Below are positions 1-9,894 of a DNA stretch of 35,628 nucleotides, in pieces; position 1 is the first letter of the stretch; every line of letters begins with the position of its first letter. The position numbers and the translations under genes are program-made. The notes beneath the pieces were generated by a model. The model ran no database searches. It saw only the letters and a program-made list of their open reading frames with translations, and was not told the DNA's origin. Origin of the DNA: Brachyspira alvinipulli ATCC 51933 (GTDB lineage Bacteria > Spirochaetota > Brachyspiria > Brachyspirales > Brachyspiraceae); the NCBI RefSeq assembly GCF_000518245.1, contig NZ_JADF01000024.1, positions 1 to 35,628 of the forward strand, read 5' to 3'.

Positions 1-51
1 AAGTTCCTACGGGCTCACTATTTTGATTTATTGTAATCTAACTATAAATTA

Positions 52-1251
52 TTACTTATCTTGTAATACTGCGATTCCAGGTAATTCTATTCCTTCAAGG
101 AACTCTAAAGAAGCACCGCCGCCTGTAGATACGTGAGTCATCTTATCAGCAACGCCGGATTTATTAACAGCAGATACACTATCACCACCACCAATAATAC
201 TTACAGCACCAGAATTAGCGATGAATTTAGCTACTTCAAATGTACCTTTAGCAAAGTTAGCCATTTCAAATACACCTAATGGTCCATTCCAAACAACAGT
301 TTTTGCATTTTTTAATATGTCTTCAAGTTCTTTCAAAGTTTTAGGTCCAACGTCCATACCCATCCAGCCTGCAGGTATAGCATTTGTGTCTACAGTTTTT
401 ATATTAGCATCATTATCAAATTTATCAGCTATAACATTATCAACAGGTAAATATAAAGTTTTATTTAATTCTTTAGCTTTATCCATGATTTCTTTAGCTG
501 TAGCAATATAATCATCTTCGCATAAAGAAGAACCTATTTCTAAGCCTTGAGCTTTGAAGAAAGTATAAGCCATACCGCCTACAACAATTAAAGTATCTAC
601 TTTGTTAAGTAAATTTTTAAGTACAGAAATTTTTGAAGAAACTTTAGCTCCTCCGATTATAGCCACGAATGGACGGGCAGGATTAGCAACAGCATCACCT
701 AAATATTGTATTTCTTTTTCCATTAAGAAACCAGCAACAGCAGGCATTCCAGCTTTAGCAGATACAATTCCAGCAGTAGAAGCATGTGCTCTGTGTGCAG
801 TACCGAATGCATCATTAACATAAACATCAGCTAAATCAGCTAATTGTTTAGAGAAGTTAGGATCATTTTTCTCTTCTTCTGCATGGTATCTTAAATTTTC
901 TAACAATAATACATCTCCTGGTTTTAATTCAGAAGCCTGTTTTTTTACTTCATCGCCTATACAATCATTGGCAAAAGTAACTTTATTATTAGGAAGTTTA
1001 GTTTTTAAATAATCAAATACAGGTTTTAAAGAGTATTTAGGATTAGCTTCTCCTTTTGGTCTTCCTAAATGGCTCATAAGTATTAAACAAGCACCTTGAG
1101 AAAGTATGTATTCAATAGTAGGCATAGCAGCATCTACTCTTGTAGTGTCTGTAATTTTAGAATTAGTTTCTTTATCAAGAGGTACATTGAAGTCAACTCT
1201 CATTATGACTTTTTTGCCTTTAATATCTATATCTTTTACTGATTTTTTCAT
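52..1251 (-). CDS. pgk: Phosphoglycerate kinase
   Basis: Cytosolic glycolytic enzyme that transfers the phosphate of 1,3-bisphosphoglycerate to ADP, giving 3-phosphoglycerate and ATP. The protein has 399 residues, the usual bacterial length, and is complete. Visible family signatures are the N-terminal RVDFNVPL segment (about residues 18-25), SHLGRPKG (about 60-67), the nucleotide-side GGAKVSSK segment (about 200-207), GGGDSV in the C-terminal lobe and STGGGASLEFLEG near the C-terminus (375-387). The start is set by a strong AAAGGAG ribosome-binding site just upstream of the ATG. It lies downstream of gap on the same strand, so the two form a glycolytic pair, but a strong hairpin terminator stands between them. 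Pgk may therefore depend on read-through or on its own promoter. Identity is very secure. Confidence 0.98.
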   Translation of the reverse strand: MKKSVKDIDIKGKKVIMRVDFNVPLDKETNSKITDTTRVDAAMPTIEYILSQGACLILMSHLGRPKGEANPKYSLKPVFDYLKTKLPNNKVTFANDCIGDEVKKQASELKPGDVLLLENLRYHAEEEKNDPNFSKQLADLADVYVNDAFGTAHRAHASTAGIVSAKAGMPAVAGFLMEKEIQYLGDAVANPARPFVAIIGGAKVSSKISVLKNLLNKVDTLIVVGGMAYTFFKAQGLEIGSSLCEDDYIATAKEIMDKAKELNKTLYLPVDNVIADKFDNDANIKTVDTNAIPAGWMGMDVGPKTLKELEDILKNAKTVVWNGPLGVFEMANFAKGTFEVAKFIANSGAVSIIGGGDSVSAVNKSGVADKMTHVSTGGGASLEFLEGIELPGIAVLQDK

Positions 1252-1265
1252 TGTATTAACTCCTT

Positions 1266-1345
1266 TTTATTATTGCTATGCTCGCCGTCGCCTATAATTA
1301 GCAAATAAATAAATTTATTTGCACGTATGTGCTTTGGCTCGCTTA
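1266..1345 (-). repeat. Degenerate dispersed repeat upstream of pgk
   Basis: The spacer between pgk and the terminator hairpin holds a GC-richer patch. Read on the minus strand it contains GCGAGC, a short AAATAAATTTATTT-like inverted repeat, GGCGACGGCGAGC and GCATAGCAATAATA. The last string recurs at 16668-16681, and the GCGAGC/GGC modules resemble the repeat family at 14426, 15625 and 16720. The assignment as a family member rests on these short matches only. Confidence 0.4.
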
Positions 1346-1353
1346 AAAAATTT

Positions 1354-1384
1354 AAAGGGTGTTATAATAAATATAACACCCTTT
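1354..1384 (-). terminator. Strong hairpin terminator between gap and pgk
   Basis: A perfect 13-bp inverted repeat (arms 1354-1366 and 1372-1384, 5-nt loop) lies between the gap stop and pgk. On the minus strand it is followed by a run of T residues (about 1344-1350), as expected for an intrinsic terminator of gap. Read-through would be needed for gap-pgk co-transcription. Confidence 0.8.
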
Positions 1385-1413
1385 TTATAGTATTAATTAT
1401 TATAACCTAATTA

Positions 1414-2472
<1,059 letters not shown>

Positions 2473-2515
2473 TTAAAATAATATCCTATACGCGAACATA
2501 TAAAATTCAATATAT

Positions 2516-2544
2516 ATGCTACCATAAATATATAATAAAGTCAA
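2516..2544 (-). promoter_or_regulatory. Candidate sigma-70 promoter of gap
   Basis: On the minus strand TTGACT (2544-2539) is followed after 17 bases by TAGCAT (2521-2516), about 60 bases before the gap ATG. Spacing is ideal and the -35 box is near consensus. The -10 box is weaker, so this is a prediction only. Confidence 0.45.
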
Positions 2545-2688
2545 GTTTTATGTTTTAGTTTACATAACAAATAATGATGTGCTATGTTTTTATTTATTAT
2601 AATGAATTTATTACAATATACAATCAAGAGTAACTTTTAATAGATTTATAACATTAAACTAACATTATATAAAATTCTTTTATAAAAA

Positions 2689-4500
2689 TTATTTAGTATT
2701 ATCATCTGTTTTAAGCACGCTTATAAATGCATCCTGAGGGATTTCCACATTACCAATAGCTTTCATACGCTTTTTACCCTCTTTCTGTTTCTCTAATAAT
2801 TTTCTTTTTCTTGTAATATCACCGCCGTAACATTTGGCTGTAACATTCTTTCTTAAGGCGCTTATATTTTCACGAGCTATTATGCGTCCGCCTATTGCTG
2901 CCTGTAATGGTATTTGGAACATATGTTTTGGAATCAGATGTTTTAATTTTTCTATTATTTGTCTTCCTCTACTTTCCGCATTGCTTCTATGTGCCATAAA
3001 TGATAATGCATCTACAACTTCTCCATGAACAAGTATATCTATTTTTTCTATTTGACTTTCTCTAAAATCAGAAAAATCATAATCGAATGAAGCATAACCT
3101 CTGGAAATAGATTTTAATTTATCATAAAAGTCATATACAACTTCTATTAAAGGAAGATCGAATTTTATTTCTGCTCTTTTATCATCTAAATAGTTTAAAG
3201 AAGTTTGTGTTCCCCTTCTATCAATACAAAGAGAAATAATGTTTCCTAAATAATCTGTAGGAACTATTATAAGAGCATTTATAAAAGGCTCATAACATTT
3301 TTCTATATACTGACCAGATGGGAAATCTGCAGGGTTATCAATAAGTTTTTCTTCTCCGTTTGTAAGTTTTAATTTTACTTCTACTGAAGGACTAGTTATT
3401 ACAAGATTAAGATTGAACTCTCTTTCAAGACGTTCTTGTACGATCTCTAAATGCAAAAGCCCTAAGAATCCGCATCTGTAACCAAACCCTAAAGCAATGG
3501 AACGTTCTGGCTCATAAACTAAAGAAGCATCATTTAATTTTAATTTTTCCAATGCCTTTTGTAAGTTTGTATAATCTTCATCTTCTGCAGGGAAAATACC
3601 GGCAAATACCATAGGAAGCACTTCTTTATAACCAATCAAAGGCTCATCAGAAGGGTCTTCTTCAAGTGTGATAGTATCTCCTATTTTTATATCAGAAATA
3701 TTTTTAATGCCCGCAATAATATAACCTACCTCACCGCTTTTTAATCCATTAGCAGATTTAAGCCCAAGCAGAAGTGTTCCGCATTCTTCAACTTCATACT
3801 CAGCTTTCGTTTCCATTAGAAGAAGCTTATCATTTTTCTTTATAGAGCCGTCAAATATTCTCATTATCATAACAGCACCTCGGAAAGGATCATAATAAGA
3901 ATCGAATATCAAAGCCCTTGTTTTTTTACTAGTATTATCTTTTGGAGCTGGTATCATCTTAACTACTGCTTCAAGTATATCATCTATACCTATATCATTT
4001 TTTGCACTTGCTAAAACTATATCATCTTTATTAACACCAAACTCTTTTTCCATCTGCTCTTTACAAAGTTCGATATTAGCAGCAGGCAAATCTATTTTAT
4101 TTATAACAGGTACAATCTCCAAATTATTTTCAAATGCAAGATAAAAGTTAGAAATAGTTTGAGCCTCAACACCCTGAGCAGCATCAACTACAAGTATAGC
4201 GCCTTCACAAGCAGCAAGAGAACGTGAAACCTCATAATTAAAGTCAACGTGTCCTGGAGTATCAATTAAATTTAAAGTATACACTTCTCCGTCTTTAGCC
4301 TGATAAGATAATTTAACAGCCTGACTCTTTATTGTTATTCCTCTCTCTCTTTCTATATCCATAGAGTCTAGTATTTGTGCTTTCATTTCTCTGCTTGATA
4401 CTGCTTTTGTATGTTCTATAATTCTGTCTGCTAATGTGCTTTTTCCATGGTCAACATGTGCTATGATACAAAAATTTCTAATTTTTTCTGCGTATGACAT
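2689..4500 (-). CDS. lepA: Elongation factor 4 (LepA), ribosome-associated GTPase
   Basis: Translational GTPase that binds the ribosome and is associated with back-translocation and ribosome assembly. The protein is complete at 603 residues, the usual LepA length. GTPase motifs are G1 AHVDHGKST (14-22), G2 with RGIT, G3 DTPGH and G4 NKID. The order EF-G-like domains II, III and V, then the LepA-specific C-terminal domain (YGGDITRKRKLLEKQKEGKKRMK region), distinguishes it from EF-G, BipA and TypA. A weak AAGGAT site precedes the ATG. It is monocistronic as far as the window shows. It is transcribed away from the divergent binding-protein gene at 4694, with about 190 bases of very AT-rich sequence between them. 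Confidence 0.98.
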   Translation of the reverse strand: MSYAEKIRNFCIIAHVDHGKSTLADRIIEHTKAVSSREMKAQILDSMDIERERGITIKSQAVKLSYQAKDGEVYTLNLIDTPGHVDFNYEVSRSLAACEGAILVVDAAQGVEAQTISNFYLAFENNLEIVPVINKIDLPAANIELCKEQMEKEFGVNKDDIVLASAKNDIGIDDILEAVVKMIPAPKDNTSKKTRALIFDSYYDPFRGAVMIMRIFDGSIKKNDKLLLMETKAEYEVEECGTLLLGLKSANGLKSGEVGYIIAGIKNISDIKIGDTITLEEDPSDEPLIGYKEVLPMVFAGIFPAEDEDYTNLQKALEKLKLNDASLVYEPERSIALGFGYRCGFLGLLHLEIVQERLEREFNLNLVITSPSVEVKLKLTNGEEKLIDNPADFPSGQYIEKCYEPFINALIIVPTDYLGNIISLCIDRRGTQTSLNYLDDKRAEIKFDLPLIEVVYDFYDKLKSISRGYASFDYDFSDFRESQIEKIDILVHGEVVDALSFMAHRSNAESRGRQIIEKLKHLIPKHMFQIPLQAAIGGRIIARENISALRKNVTAKCYGGDITRKRKLLEKQKEGKKRMKAIGNVEIPQDAFISVLKTDDNTK

Positions 4501-4693
4501 TTATAAAAATTTATCCTTAAATAAAATTGATTGTAAAAAATGCTTATATTGATGATATATTATAATATAGTAGAACGCTTTTTGCAAATTATTTTAAAAA
4601 ACATCAATGCATTTTATTATTGACTTTTTTCCAAAAAAGATTATTTTGTTATTAGAATATATAATTTACATATTATATTCAGGAATAAAAACT

Positions 4694-5470
4694 ATGAAGA
4701 AAAAAATATTTATTATATTAATAGCGATGTTATATCTTATAGCATGTAAAAATAATAATAATCAAAATAATAATAAAGAGTATATAGTACCTAAAGACAC
4801 TGTAACTAATGAAGTAGTAAAAGTTGGTATATATGTATATGACTCTCCATTTGTATATTTAGATAATGATAACATAAGCGGATTTGATTATGATTTGATA
4901 AATGAAATAGCAAAAGTTTTTGATTTAAAATTAGAATTTGTGCAAATGAAATTTGATAAACTAATTCCTTCATTGCAAATTGGAGAAGTTGATTGTATTG
5001 TAGCTGGCTTATCTGTAACAGAAGAAAGAAAAAAACTAGTAAGTTTTTCTACAAAATATTATCAATCTGCAAAATCTGTTCTTATTAATAAGAAGGATGA
5101 TGGGAATATTAAAACTACTAATGATCTTATTGGAAAAACTATTGGTGTTATAAGAGGTACTGTAGGAGATATTACTGCATCAAAAATGAATGGGGTAAAT
5201 GTAAAGAGATATAACAGTAGTGCTTCTACTTTGCTTTCACTAAAAATAGGTGTAATAGATGCTATTATGTTCGATAAAGTAACATGTGAATATTATACGC
5301 AATATGATCAAGATGTAAAAATAGTAGAAGGAATAGAATTTTCTGAAGATGATTATGCTATAGCTGTAAGAAAAGATGATGATGAACTGCTCCAAAAAAT
5401 TAATGTGGGTTTATATACAATTATGAATAACGGGGTTTATGACGAATTAGTTGAAAAATATCTAAAATAA
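4694..5470 (+). CDS. Polar amino-acid-binding lipoprotein (SBP family 3)
   Basis: Periplasmic substrate-binding component of a polar amino-acid ABC importer, anchored by lipid. I start it at ATG 4694, preceded by AGGA, giving 258 residues. The upstream in-frame extension lacks a signal sequence. The first ~17 residues form a lipoprotein signal ending in the lipobox L-I-A-C. The mature protein has the family-3 fold: VGIYVYDSPFVY, then GFDYDLINEIAK, then VDCIVAGLSVTEERKK, then the hinge segment GKTIGVIRGTVGD. It is clearly paralogous to the lipoprotein at 8840-9628, sharing nearly the same motif string. No permease or ATPase gene is adjacent, so the partner transporter must be elsewhere. The substrate cannot be read from the sequence. 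Confidence 0.9.
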   Translation: MKKKIFIILIAMLYLIACKNNNNQNNNKEYIVPKDTVTNEVVKVGIYVYDSPFVYLDNDNISGFDYDLINEIAKVFDLKLEFVQMKFDKLIPSLQIGEVDCIVAGLSVTEERKKLVSFSTKYYQSAKSVLINKKDDGNIKTTNDLIGKTIGVIRGTVGDITASKMNGVNVKRYNSSASTLLSLKIGVIDAIMFDKVTCEYYTQYDQDVKIVEGIEFSEDDYAIAVRKDDDELLQKINVGLYTIMNNGVYDELVEKYLK

Positions 5471-5574
5471 TTTTAAGTTATTTATTAAGAAAATATAATA
5501 TTAAAAAAGTTTGAAAAAAAAGCCATTTTATTATAAAGTATAAAGAGTTAATAATTTTTAGGGAGAATAATAAA

Positions 5575-6753
5575 ATGGTAGTAGAGCCGAAGATATTAAA
5601 TAATATATGTATAACTGCTCATCCTATAGGCTGTGCAAAAGAAGTAGAAAATCAAATAAATTATGTTAAATCAAAACCTAAGGTAAAATCTAATGTTAAA
5701 AATGCACTTATATTAGGTGCTTCAGGCGGATATGGACTTGCAAGCAGAATAGCTATAGCTTATGGTCTTGGAGCTAAAACTATGGGAGTATCTTTTGAAA
5801 AAGAAGCTACAGGAAAAAGAACTGCTACTCCTGGTTGGTATAATAATGAGGCTTTTGCTAAATGCTGCGAGAGAGACGGAATAGCTCAGAAGAATTTAAT
5901 ACTTGATGCTTTTTTAAATGCTTCAAAAGAAGAAGTTATTAAAGAAGCTAAATCATTTTTTAACGGTGAAAAAATAGATTTAGTTATATACAGCTTAGCA
6001 GCTCCTGCTAGAATGGATGAATCAACAGGAACACTTTACCGTTCTGCATTAAAACCTATAGGAAAAACTTATGACGGAATAGGTATAGATTTTATGACAG
6101 AAGAGCTATTAAATGTAAAAATTGAGCCTGCTAATGATGATGAAATTAAGGCAACAATTAAAGTTATGGGCGGAGAAGATTGGGAATTATGGACTAATGC
6201 TTTATTAGATGCTGATTTGCTTAGCGAAAATGCTGTTAATATTGCTTATTCATATATAGGACCTCAAATGACTAAATCCATATACAGAGAAGGTACTATA
6301 GGAAGAGCTAAGGATCATATTGAGGCTACTGCTCATAGCTTAGATAAAAAAATGAATGAGAAAATAAAAGGACATGCTTATGTTTCTGTAAATAAAGCTG
6401 TTGTAACAAGAGCTTCTGCTGTTATACCTACTGTTCCTCTTTATATAGGAATATTATTCAAAGTGATGAAAAATAAGGGTATTCATGAAGGATGTATTGA
6501 GCAAATGTACAGACTTATAAGTGAAAAACTTTATAGCAATAATGCTGTGCCTGTAGATGAGGAAAATAGAATAAGATTAGATGACTGGGAATTGAGAGAT
6601 GATGTTCAAAGCGAAGTTTTAGAATCTTGGAATAAGTTAACTAAAGATAATGTAAAAGAGATAGCTGATATGTCTTTGTTTAGAAAAGATTATATGAATA
6701 TGCATGGCTTTGAAATTGAAGGTATTGATTATACTAAGGATGTTCAAATATAA
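5575..6753 (+). CDS. fabV: Trans-2-enoyl-[ACP/CoA] reductase, FabV/TER family
   Basis: NAD(P)H-dependent reductase of the enoyl double bond. It acts either in the last step of fatty-acid elongation (FabV) or on crotonyl-CoA (TER) in butyrate-type fermentation. The protein has 392 residues, the usual family length. The cofactor-binding loop GASGGYG is at 48-54. The family's Y-x8-K catalytic pair is Y225 and K234 within AYSYIGPQMTK. The TATPGWYN and KAVVTRASAVIP segments are also characteristic. AGGGAG precedes the ATG, and the gene ends in a strong terminator, so it is probably monocistronic. Sequence alone does not separate an ACP from a CoA substrate. TER enzymes are known from anaerobic spirochaetes, so the butyrate role is a fair alternative. 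Confidence 0.95.
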   Translation: MVVEPKILNNICITAHPIGCAKEVENQINYVKSKPKVKSNVKNALILGASGGYGLASRIAIAYGLGAKTMGVSFEKEATGKRTATPGWYNNEAFAKCCERDGIAQKNLILDAFLNASKEEVIKEAKSFFNGEKIDLVIYSLAAPARMDESTGTLYRSALKPIGKTYDGIGIDFMTEELLNVKIEPANDDEIKATIKVMGGEDWELWTNALLDADLLSENAVNIAYSYIGPQMTKSIYREGTIGRAKDHIEATAHSLDKKMNEKIKGHAYVSVNKAVVTRASAVIPTVPLYIGILFKVMKNKGIHEGCIEQMYRLISEKLYSNNAVPVDEENRIRLDDWELRDDVQSEVLESWNKLTKDNVKEIADMSLFRKDYMNMHGFEIEGIDYTKDVQI

Positions 6754-6769
6754 TTTAAGTAGAATTTTC

Positions 6770-6798
6770 AAGAGGGCTTTATTGCCCTCTTATTTTTT
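6770..6798 (+). terminator. Intrinsic terminator of fabV
   Basis: Perfect 8-bp stem AAGAGGGC/GCCCTCTT with a 6-nt loop, followed by A and six T residues, 17 bases after the fabV stop codon. Confidence 0.9.
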
Positions 6799-6880
6799 AT
6801 AATATCAATAGTATTAAAAAATACAGAAATATAAAATTAAGATCAAGTAAATTATTAAAAGAGAATACATTTTTTATTAA

Positions 6881-7333
6881 TTAGAATGTCATTATTTCCT
6901 GCCAGTATGTATCAAAATATCTATACATTCCTAAACCGGGTGAATAATAGCTGTAAATTTTGACAAAATCTTTTAATGCATCTTTGAATGAATTATTATT
7001 AATATATCCTTTCCTTGCCATATAAAGCAGTGCTATAGAAGGAGATCTAGACATACCGAAATTACAATGCACTAAAACTTCCATATCTTTTATATGTTCA
7101 TCTATAAATTCCATAGATCTTTTTATCATGGGGAATGCATATTCAAAAGACAGACTTGATATATCGAGAAGATTTAAATATAAATTATTATTTATTTCAA
7201 ATACTTTTGTATCTCCTTTATTTCCATGTACAGAATTTACAAAACAGCTTTGGCATGCATGAACTATGGCTCCTTTGAAATTTCTGCAATCTTTATCACC
7301 TCCTACATAGAGGTTATCATAAATTTTTTTCAT
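6881..7333 (-). CDS. Dual-specificity protein phosphatase family
   Basis: Small cytoplasmic cysteine-dependent phosphatase of 150 residues with no signal peptide. The signature VHCNFGMSRS supplies the CX5R loop, with nucleophile C90 and phosphate-binding arginine R96. D57 in LLDISS sits where the general acid of this family is expected. The length fits a bare DSP catalytic domain. An AGGAT site precedes the ATG. The gene is single, convergent with fabV and divergent from the PTS gene. The substrate (phosphoprotein, RNA or phosphoinositide) is unknown. Several extra cysteines near the N-terminus (residues 16, 27 and 30) may be structural. Confidence 0.85.
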   Translation of the reverse strand: MKKIYDNLYVGGDKDCRNFKGAIVHACQSCFVNSVHGNKGDTKVFEINNNLYLNLLDISSLSFEYAFPMIKRSMEFIDEHIKDMEVLVHCNFGMSRSPSIALLYMARKGYINNNSFKDALKDFVKIYSYYSPGLGMYRYFDTYWQEIMTF

Positions 7334-7498
7334 AGATAAAATCCTAATTTCATTAATATTTATGCAGTTATCATAACATAAATGTAAAATTATATAAACT
7401 ATTTAAATTTTATGTAAATAAAATTTGAATAATATAAAACAATTATTATATTTATAATATAGAGCATGAAAAAATAAGTACATAGGAGGATGATTATT

Positions 7499-7918
7499 AT
7501 GAAACCAAATTTAGTATTGATGGGACATGGAAATTTAGCATCAGCATTAATAGAAGCAAGCAGAATCATACTTGGAAAATTAGATAATTATGATGTTATT
7601 GATATGAAAGCAGATGATAACTTTGACATTGTTGAATCAAAATTAGAGATGATATTAAATAAGATTCATAATAATAACATTTTGATACTTACTGATTTAT
7701 GCGGTTGTACTCCTTTTAATATTGCTAGTAAATTCTATAGAAAATACAGTCATATATCATTGATAAGCGGTATGAATTTGGATATGGTTATAGAATATTT
7801 TGCTTCAGATGTACATGATGATGTTAATAAATTGATAAATGATATTGTAAGCGTATCAAGAGATTCCATAGTTCTGCATTCAAAAACATTTTCAGAAATT
7901 TATCAGGATATAGTGTAG
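7499..7918 (+). CDS. PTS mannose-family EIIA-like protein
   Basis: A 139-residue EIIA domain of the mannose/fructose/sorbose phosphotransferase family. The N-terminal LMGHGNLASALIEAS motif provides the phosphorylatable histidine (H10). A central LTDLCGCTPFN segment matches the family's D-L-x-G-G-[ST]-P-x-N motif. I choose ATG 7499 because the ideal GGAGG site (7485-7489) lies 9 bases before it. An in-frame ATG at 7490 overlaps that site and is less likely. No EIIB, EIIC or EIID gene is adjacent, so it is an orphan EIIA. It may have a regulatory role or serve a PTS elsewhere. A hairpin terminator follows. Confidence 0.88.
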   Translation: MKPNLVLMGHGNLASALIEASRIILGKLDNYDVIDMKADDNFDIVESKLEMILNKIHNNNILILTDLCGCTPFNIASKFYRKYSHISLISGMNLDMVIEYFASDVHDDVNKLINDIVSVSRDSIVLHSKTFSEIYQDIV

Positions 7919-7960
7919 ATCTATATTTAAATATTTTCAGAAGCGTACTTCAAAAATATT

Positions 7961-7995
7961 TTGGGGATTTGCCTAAAAAATAGGTGAATCCCCAA
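7961..7995 (+). terminator. Hairpin after the EIIA gene
   Basis: Near-perfect inverted repeat TTGGGGATT...AATCCCCAA with a CCTA/TAGG inner stem, about 43 bases after the EIIA stop. The following T run is interrupted, so it may be a terminator or an RNA-stabilising hairpin. Confidence 0.6.
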
Positions 7996-8066
7996 TTAGT
8001 ATTTATTTTGTTTTACCATTTTTTTTCGATAATATTTAATAGTATATTAAATTCGGATTATTATTT

Positions 8067-8843
8067 ATGTTTAAAGAGTCTATAAAGTATGCATTAGCAG
8101 ATTACAGTATATTAGAAATTACCACAAGAATATTAGTAGCCTATATAATGGGTATATTCATAGGCTGGGAGAGGGCACAGCATAAGAAGCCTATAGGCAG
8201 CAGAACAACAAGTATAGTATGTATGGGGGCTGCTATTTTATCATGTTATGAAGAAGTTTTTGCACGTTCCATCATGCTTGAAAATGCCGAACTTATAAAA
8301 TTGGGAAGCGATTTATTATATACTGTTCCAGATTATAACAGAATCTCGGCACAGATAGTTTCAGGTATAGGTTTTTTGGGTGCGGGTATGATTATACAAA
8401 ATAGAGGCAAACTTCATGGTATAACTACTGCTGCTATAGTTTGGGTTACTGCTTGTTTAGGTATAGTAATAGGTTCAGGACAATGGGTATTATCAGCTAT
8501 AGGATGTATTTGTATATTTTTAAGTACTTCTATATTTAGATTTTTTATACCGTATTTTATAGCCAATAGAAAAAAATCAATAGTTTATTTAGTTGAATGT
8601 TCATCAAAAATAGATATAGAAAATGAGATTGAAAAATTTGGAATAAAATTTGTAAAAATGGAAATATTGGGCTGGAAAGAAGTTCCGAATACTGTTGGTA
8701 ATGTTTCTGCCCCTAATATAGTCAGCAAACTCAATATATTTGTTCCAACTCTTGATTATAGAAATATAGAAAATATTTTAATAAGTTTGGATATTAAGCC
8801 TATAAAGATGTTAAAGAATATGAGAGATAATGCAGATTATTAA
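8067..8843 (+). CDS. MgtC/SapB-family inner-membrane protein
   Basis: A 258-residue membrane protein. Several hydrophobic segments in the first ~165 residues carry MgtC family motifs: the MGIFIGWERAQHKKPIGSRT region with its conserved arginine/glutamate, then SGIGFLGAGMII, then HGITTAAIVWVTACLG. A soluble C-terminal domain of ~85 residues follows, as in longer MgtC proteins. An extra ~30-residue loop with charged residues separates the second and third hydrophobic segments. MgtC proteins are linked to Mg2+ homeostasis and to inhibition of F-type ATP synthase in other bacteria; the role here is inferred. No clear ribosome-binding site is visible. Its stop codon overlaps, tail to tail, the stop of the binding-protein gene on the other strand. 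Confidence 0.88.
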   Translation: MFKESIKYALADYSILEITTRILVAYIMGIFIGWERAQHKKPIGSRTTSIVCMGAAILSCYEEVFARSIMLENAELIKLGSDLLYTVPDYNRISAQIVSGIGFLGAGMIIQNRGKLHGITTAAIVWVTACLGIVIGSGQWVLSAIGCICIFLSTSIFRFFIPYFIANRKKSIVYLVECSSKIDIENEIEKFGIKFVKMEILGWKEVPNTVGNVSAPNIVSKLNIFVPTLDYRNIENILISLDIKPIKMLKNMRDNADY

Positions 8844-9628
8844 AAATATTTACTTATTAGTGCTTGATATGTTCCATTAGCCATTATTTTATCAAGACCT
8901 TCATTAATTTTATCAATCAATTCATTATCATTTTTTCTAACTGCTATGGCATAATGTTCTATTGGGTAAGTAGGATCTTCTATAAGTTTTATACTTTCAT
9001 CATTTTTTGCATAATGTTCGCATGTTACTTTATCAAATACAACAGCATCTAGTTTTTCAACTTTTAATGCTAATAATGCTGTGCTTCCAGTATCAAATCT
9101 TTCTAAATTTATACCCTGTATCTTTGAAAGATAACTATCTCCTATAGTGCTGCTTATAACACCTACATGCTTGCCTACTAAATCATTAAAGCTGTTAATG
9201 TTTGTATTGTTTTGATTAACTAATATAGTTTGAGTAGAGTGATAGTATTTTTTAGAAAATGTTACAAGTTTATTTCTCTCTTCAGTTACAGTCATACCTG
9301 CTATAATAATATCTATTTGTTCGGAATATAGTGCGGGCATAAGTTCTTCAAATTTCATATCTATAAAATCAATTTTTAATCCTGCTTCTTTTGCTATTTC
9401 ATTCATAAGATCATAATCAAATCCGCCTATTTGTCCATTGTTCAAATATCCGAATGGGTAATCATAAACATATATTCCAACCATCATTTTTTTATTAGTT
9501 TCTGCTGTTTCATTATTATTAGTGACATTATCATTTGTGTTTATTTCTGATTTTTCTGTATTTTGAGAATTATTACAAGATACTAACAAAGTAAGCATCA
9601 GAATAATGATAGATATAACTTTATTCAT
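8840..9628 (-). CDS. Polar amino-acid-binding lipoprotein (SBP family 3), second paralogue
   Basis: A 262-residue periplasmic solute-binding lipoprotein. The signal is MNKVISIIILMLTLLVSC, with lipobox L-V-S-C. A low-complexity Asn/Thr/Glu linker of ~30 residues follows. The binding domain then starts at MVGIYVYDYPFGY and includes GGFDYDLMNEIAK, IIIAGMTVTEERNK and GKHVGVISSTIGD. It parallels the protein at 4694-5470 throughout. The two appear to be diverged duplicates that kept the same architecture. As there, no permease or ATPase gene is near. It converges on the MgtC-like gene with a 4-base overlap of the ends. Ligand specificity is not readable. Confidence 0.9.
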   Translation of the reverse strand: MNKVISIIILMLTLLVSCNNSQNTEKSEINTNDNVTNNNETAETNKKMMVGIYVYDYPFGYLNNGQIGGFDYDLMNEIAKEAGLKIDFIDMKFEELMPALYSEQIDIIIAGMTVTEERNKLVTFSKKYYHSTQTILVNQNNTNINSFNDLVGKHVGVISSTIGDSYLSKIQGINLERFDTGSTALLALKVEKLDAVVFDKVTCEHYAKNDESIKLIEDPTYPIEHYAIAVRKNDNELIDKINEGLDKIMANGTYQALISKYF

Positions 9629-9726
9629 TTTTATATTTGTATATTATATGTCTTTTATAAAGATAGTTTATTTAATTGAAAAAGTCAAGGAATTTATTTT
9701 AAAATGTATATATTTTTTACATAAAG

Positions 9727-9760
9727 AAAAAACCCCTTAGCCTGAAATCAAGCAAGGGAT
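9727..9760 (-). terminator. Putative terminator of the 9895 lipoprotein gene
   Basis: On the minus strand a stem made of CCCTT/AAGGG plus two further G-C pairs (one bulged base) is followed by GTTTTTT. It lies about 135 bases downstream of the lipoprotein stop. Confidence 0.55.
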
Positions 9761-9761
9761 T

Positions 9762-9810
9762 TTATTATATTATTTAATCAAACCCATTAGGATAATTATA
9801 AAGGCTTAAA
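9762..9810. repeat. 49-bp imperfect direct repeat, copy 1
   Basis: Matches 10764-10812 in the same orientation with about five mismatches in 49 bases, exactly 1002 bases apart. The similarity extends weakly into the bases before each copy. The two copies flank the small lipoprotein gene, suggesting the remains of a tandem duplication. Confidence 0.75.
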
Positions 9811-9894
9811 TAATAGCTTTTATGCTGTGTAAGAGTATAGTATCCGCTATATACTCTATAATAAACATAAAAACTATTATAGAATACAAATTAA

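Noticed and set aside
5511-5544. Possible fabV promoter (TTGAAA ... TATAAA)
   Set aside because: The spacing is 15 or 22 bases and the region is so AT-rich that such hexamers are expected by chance.
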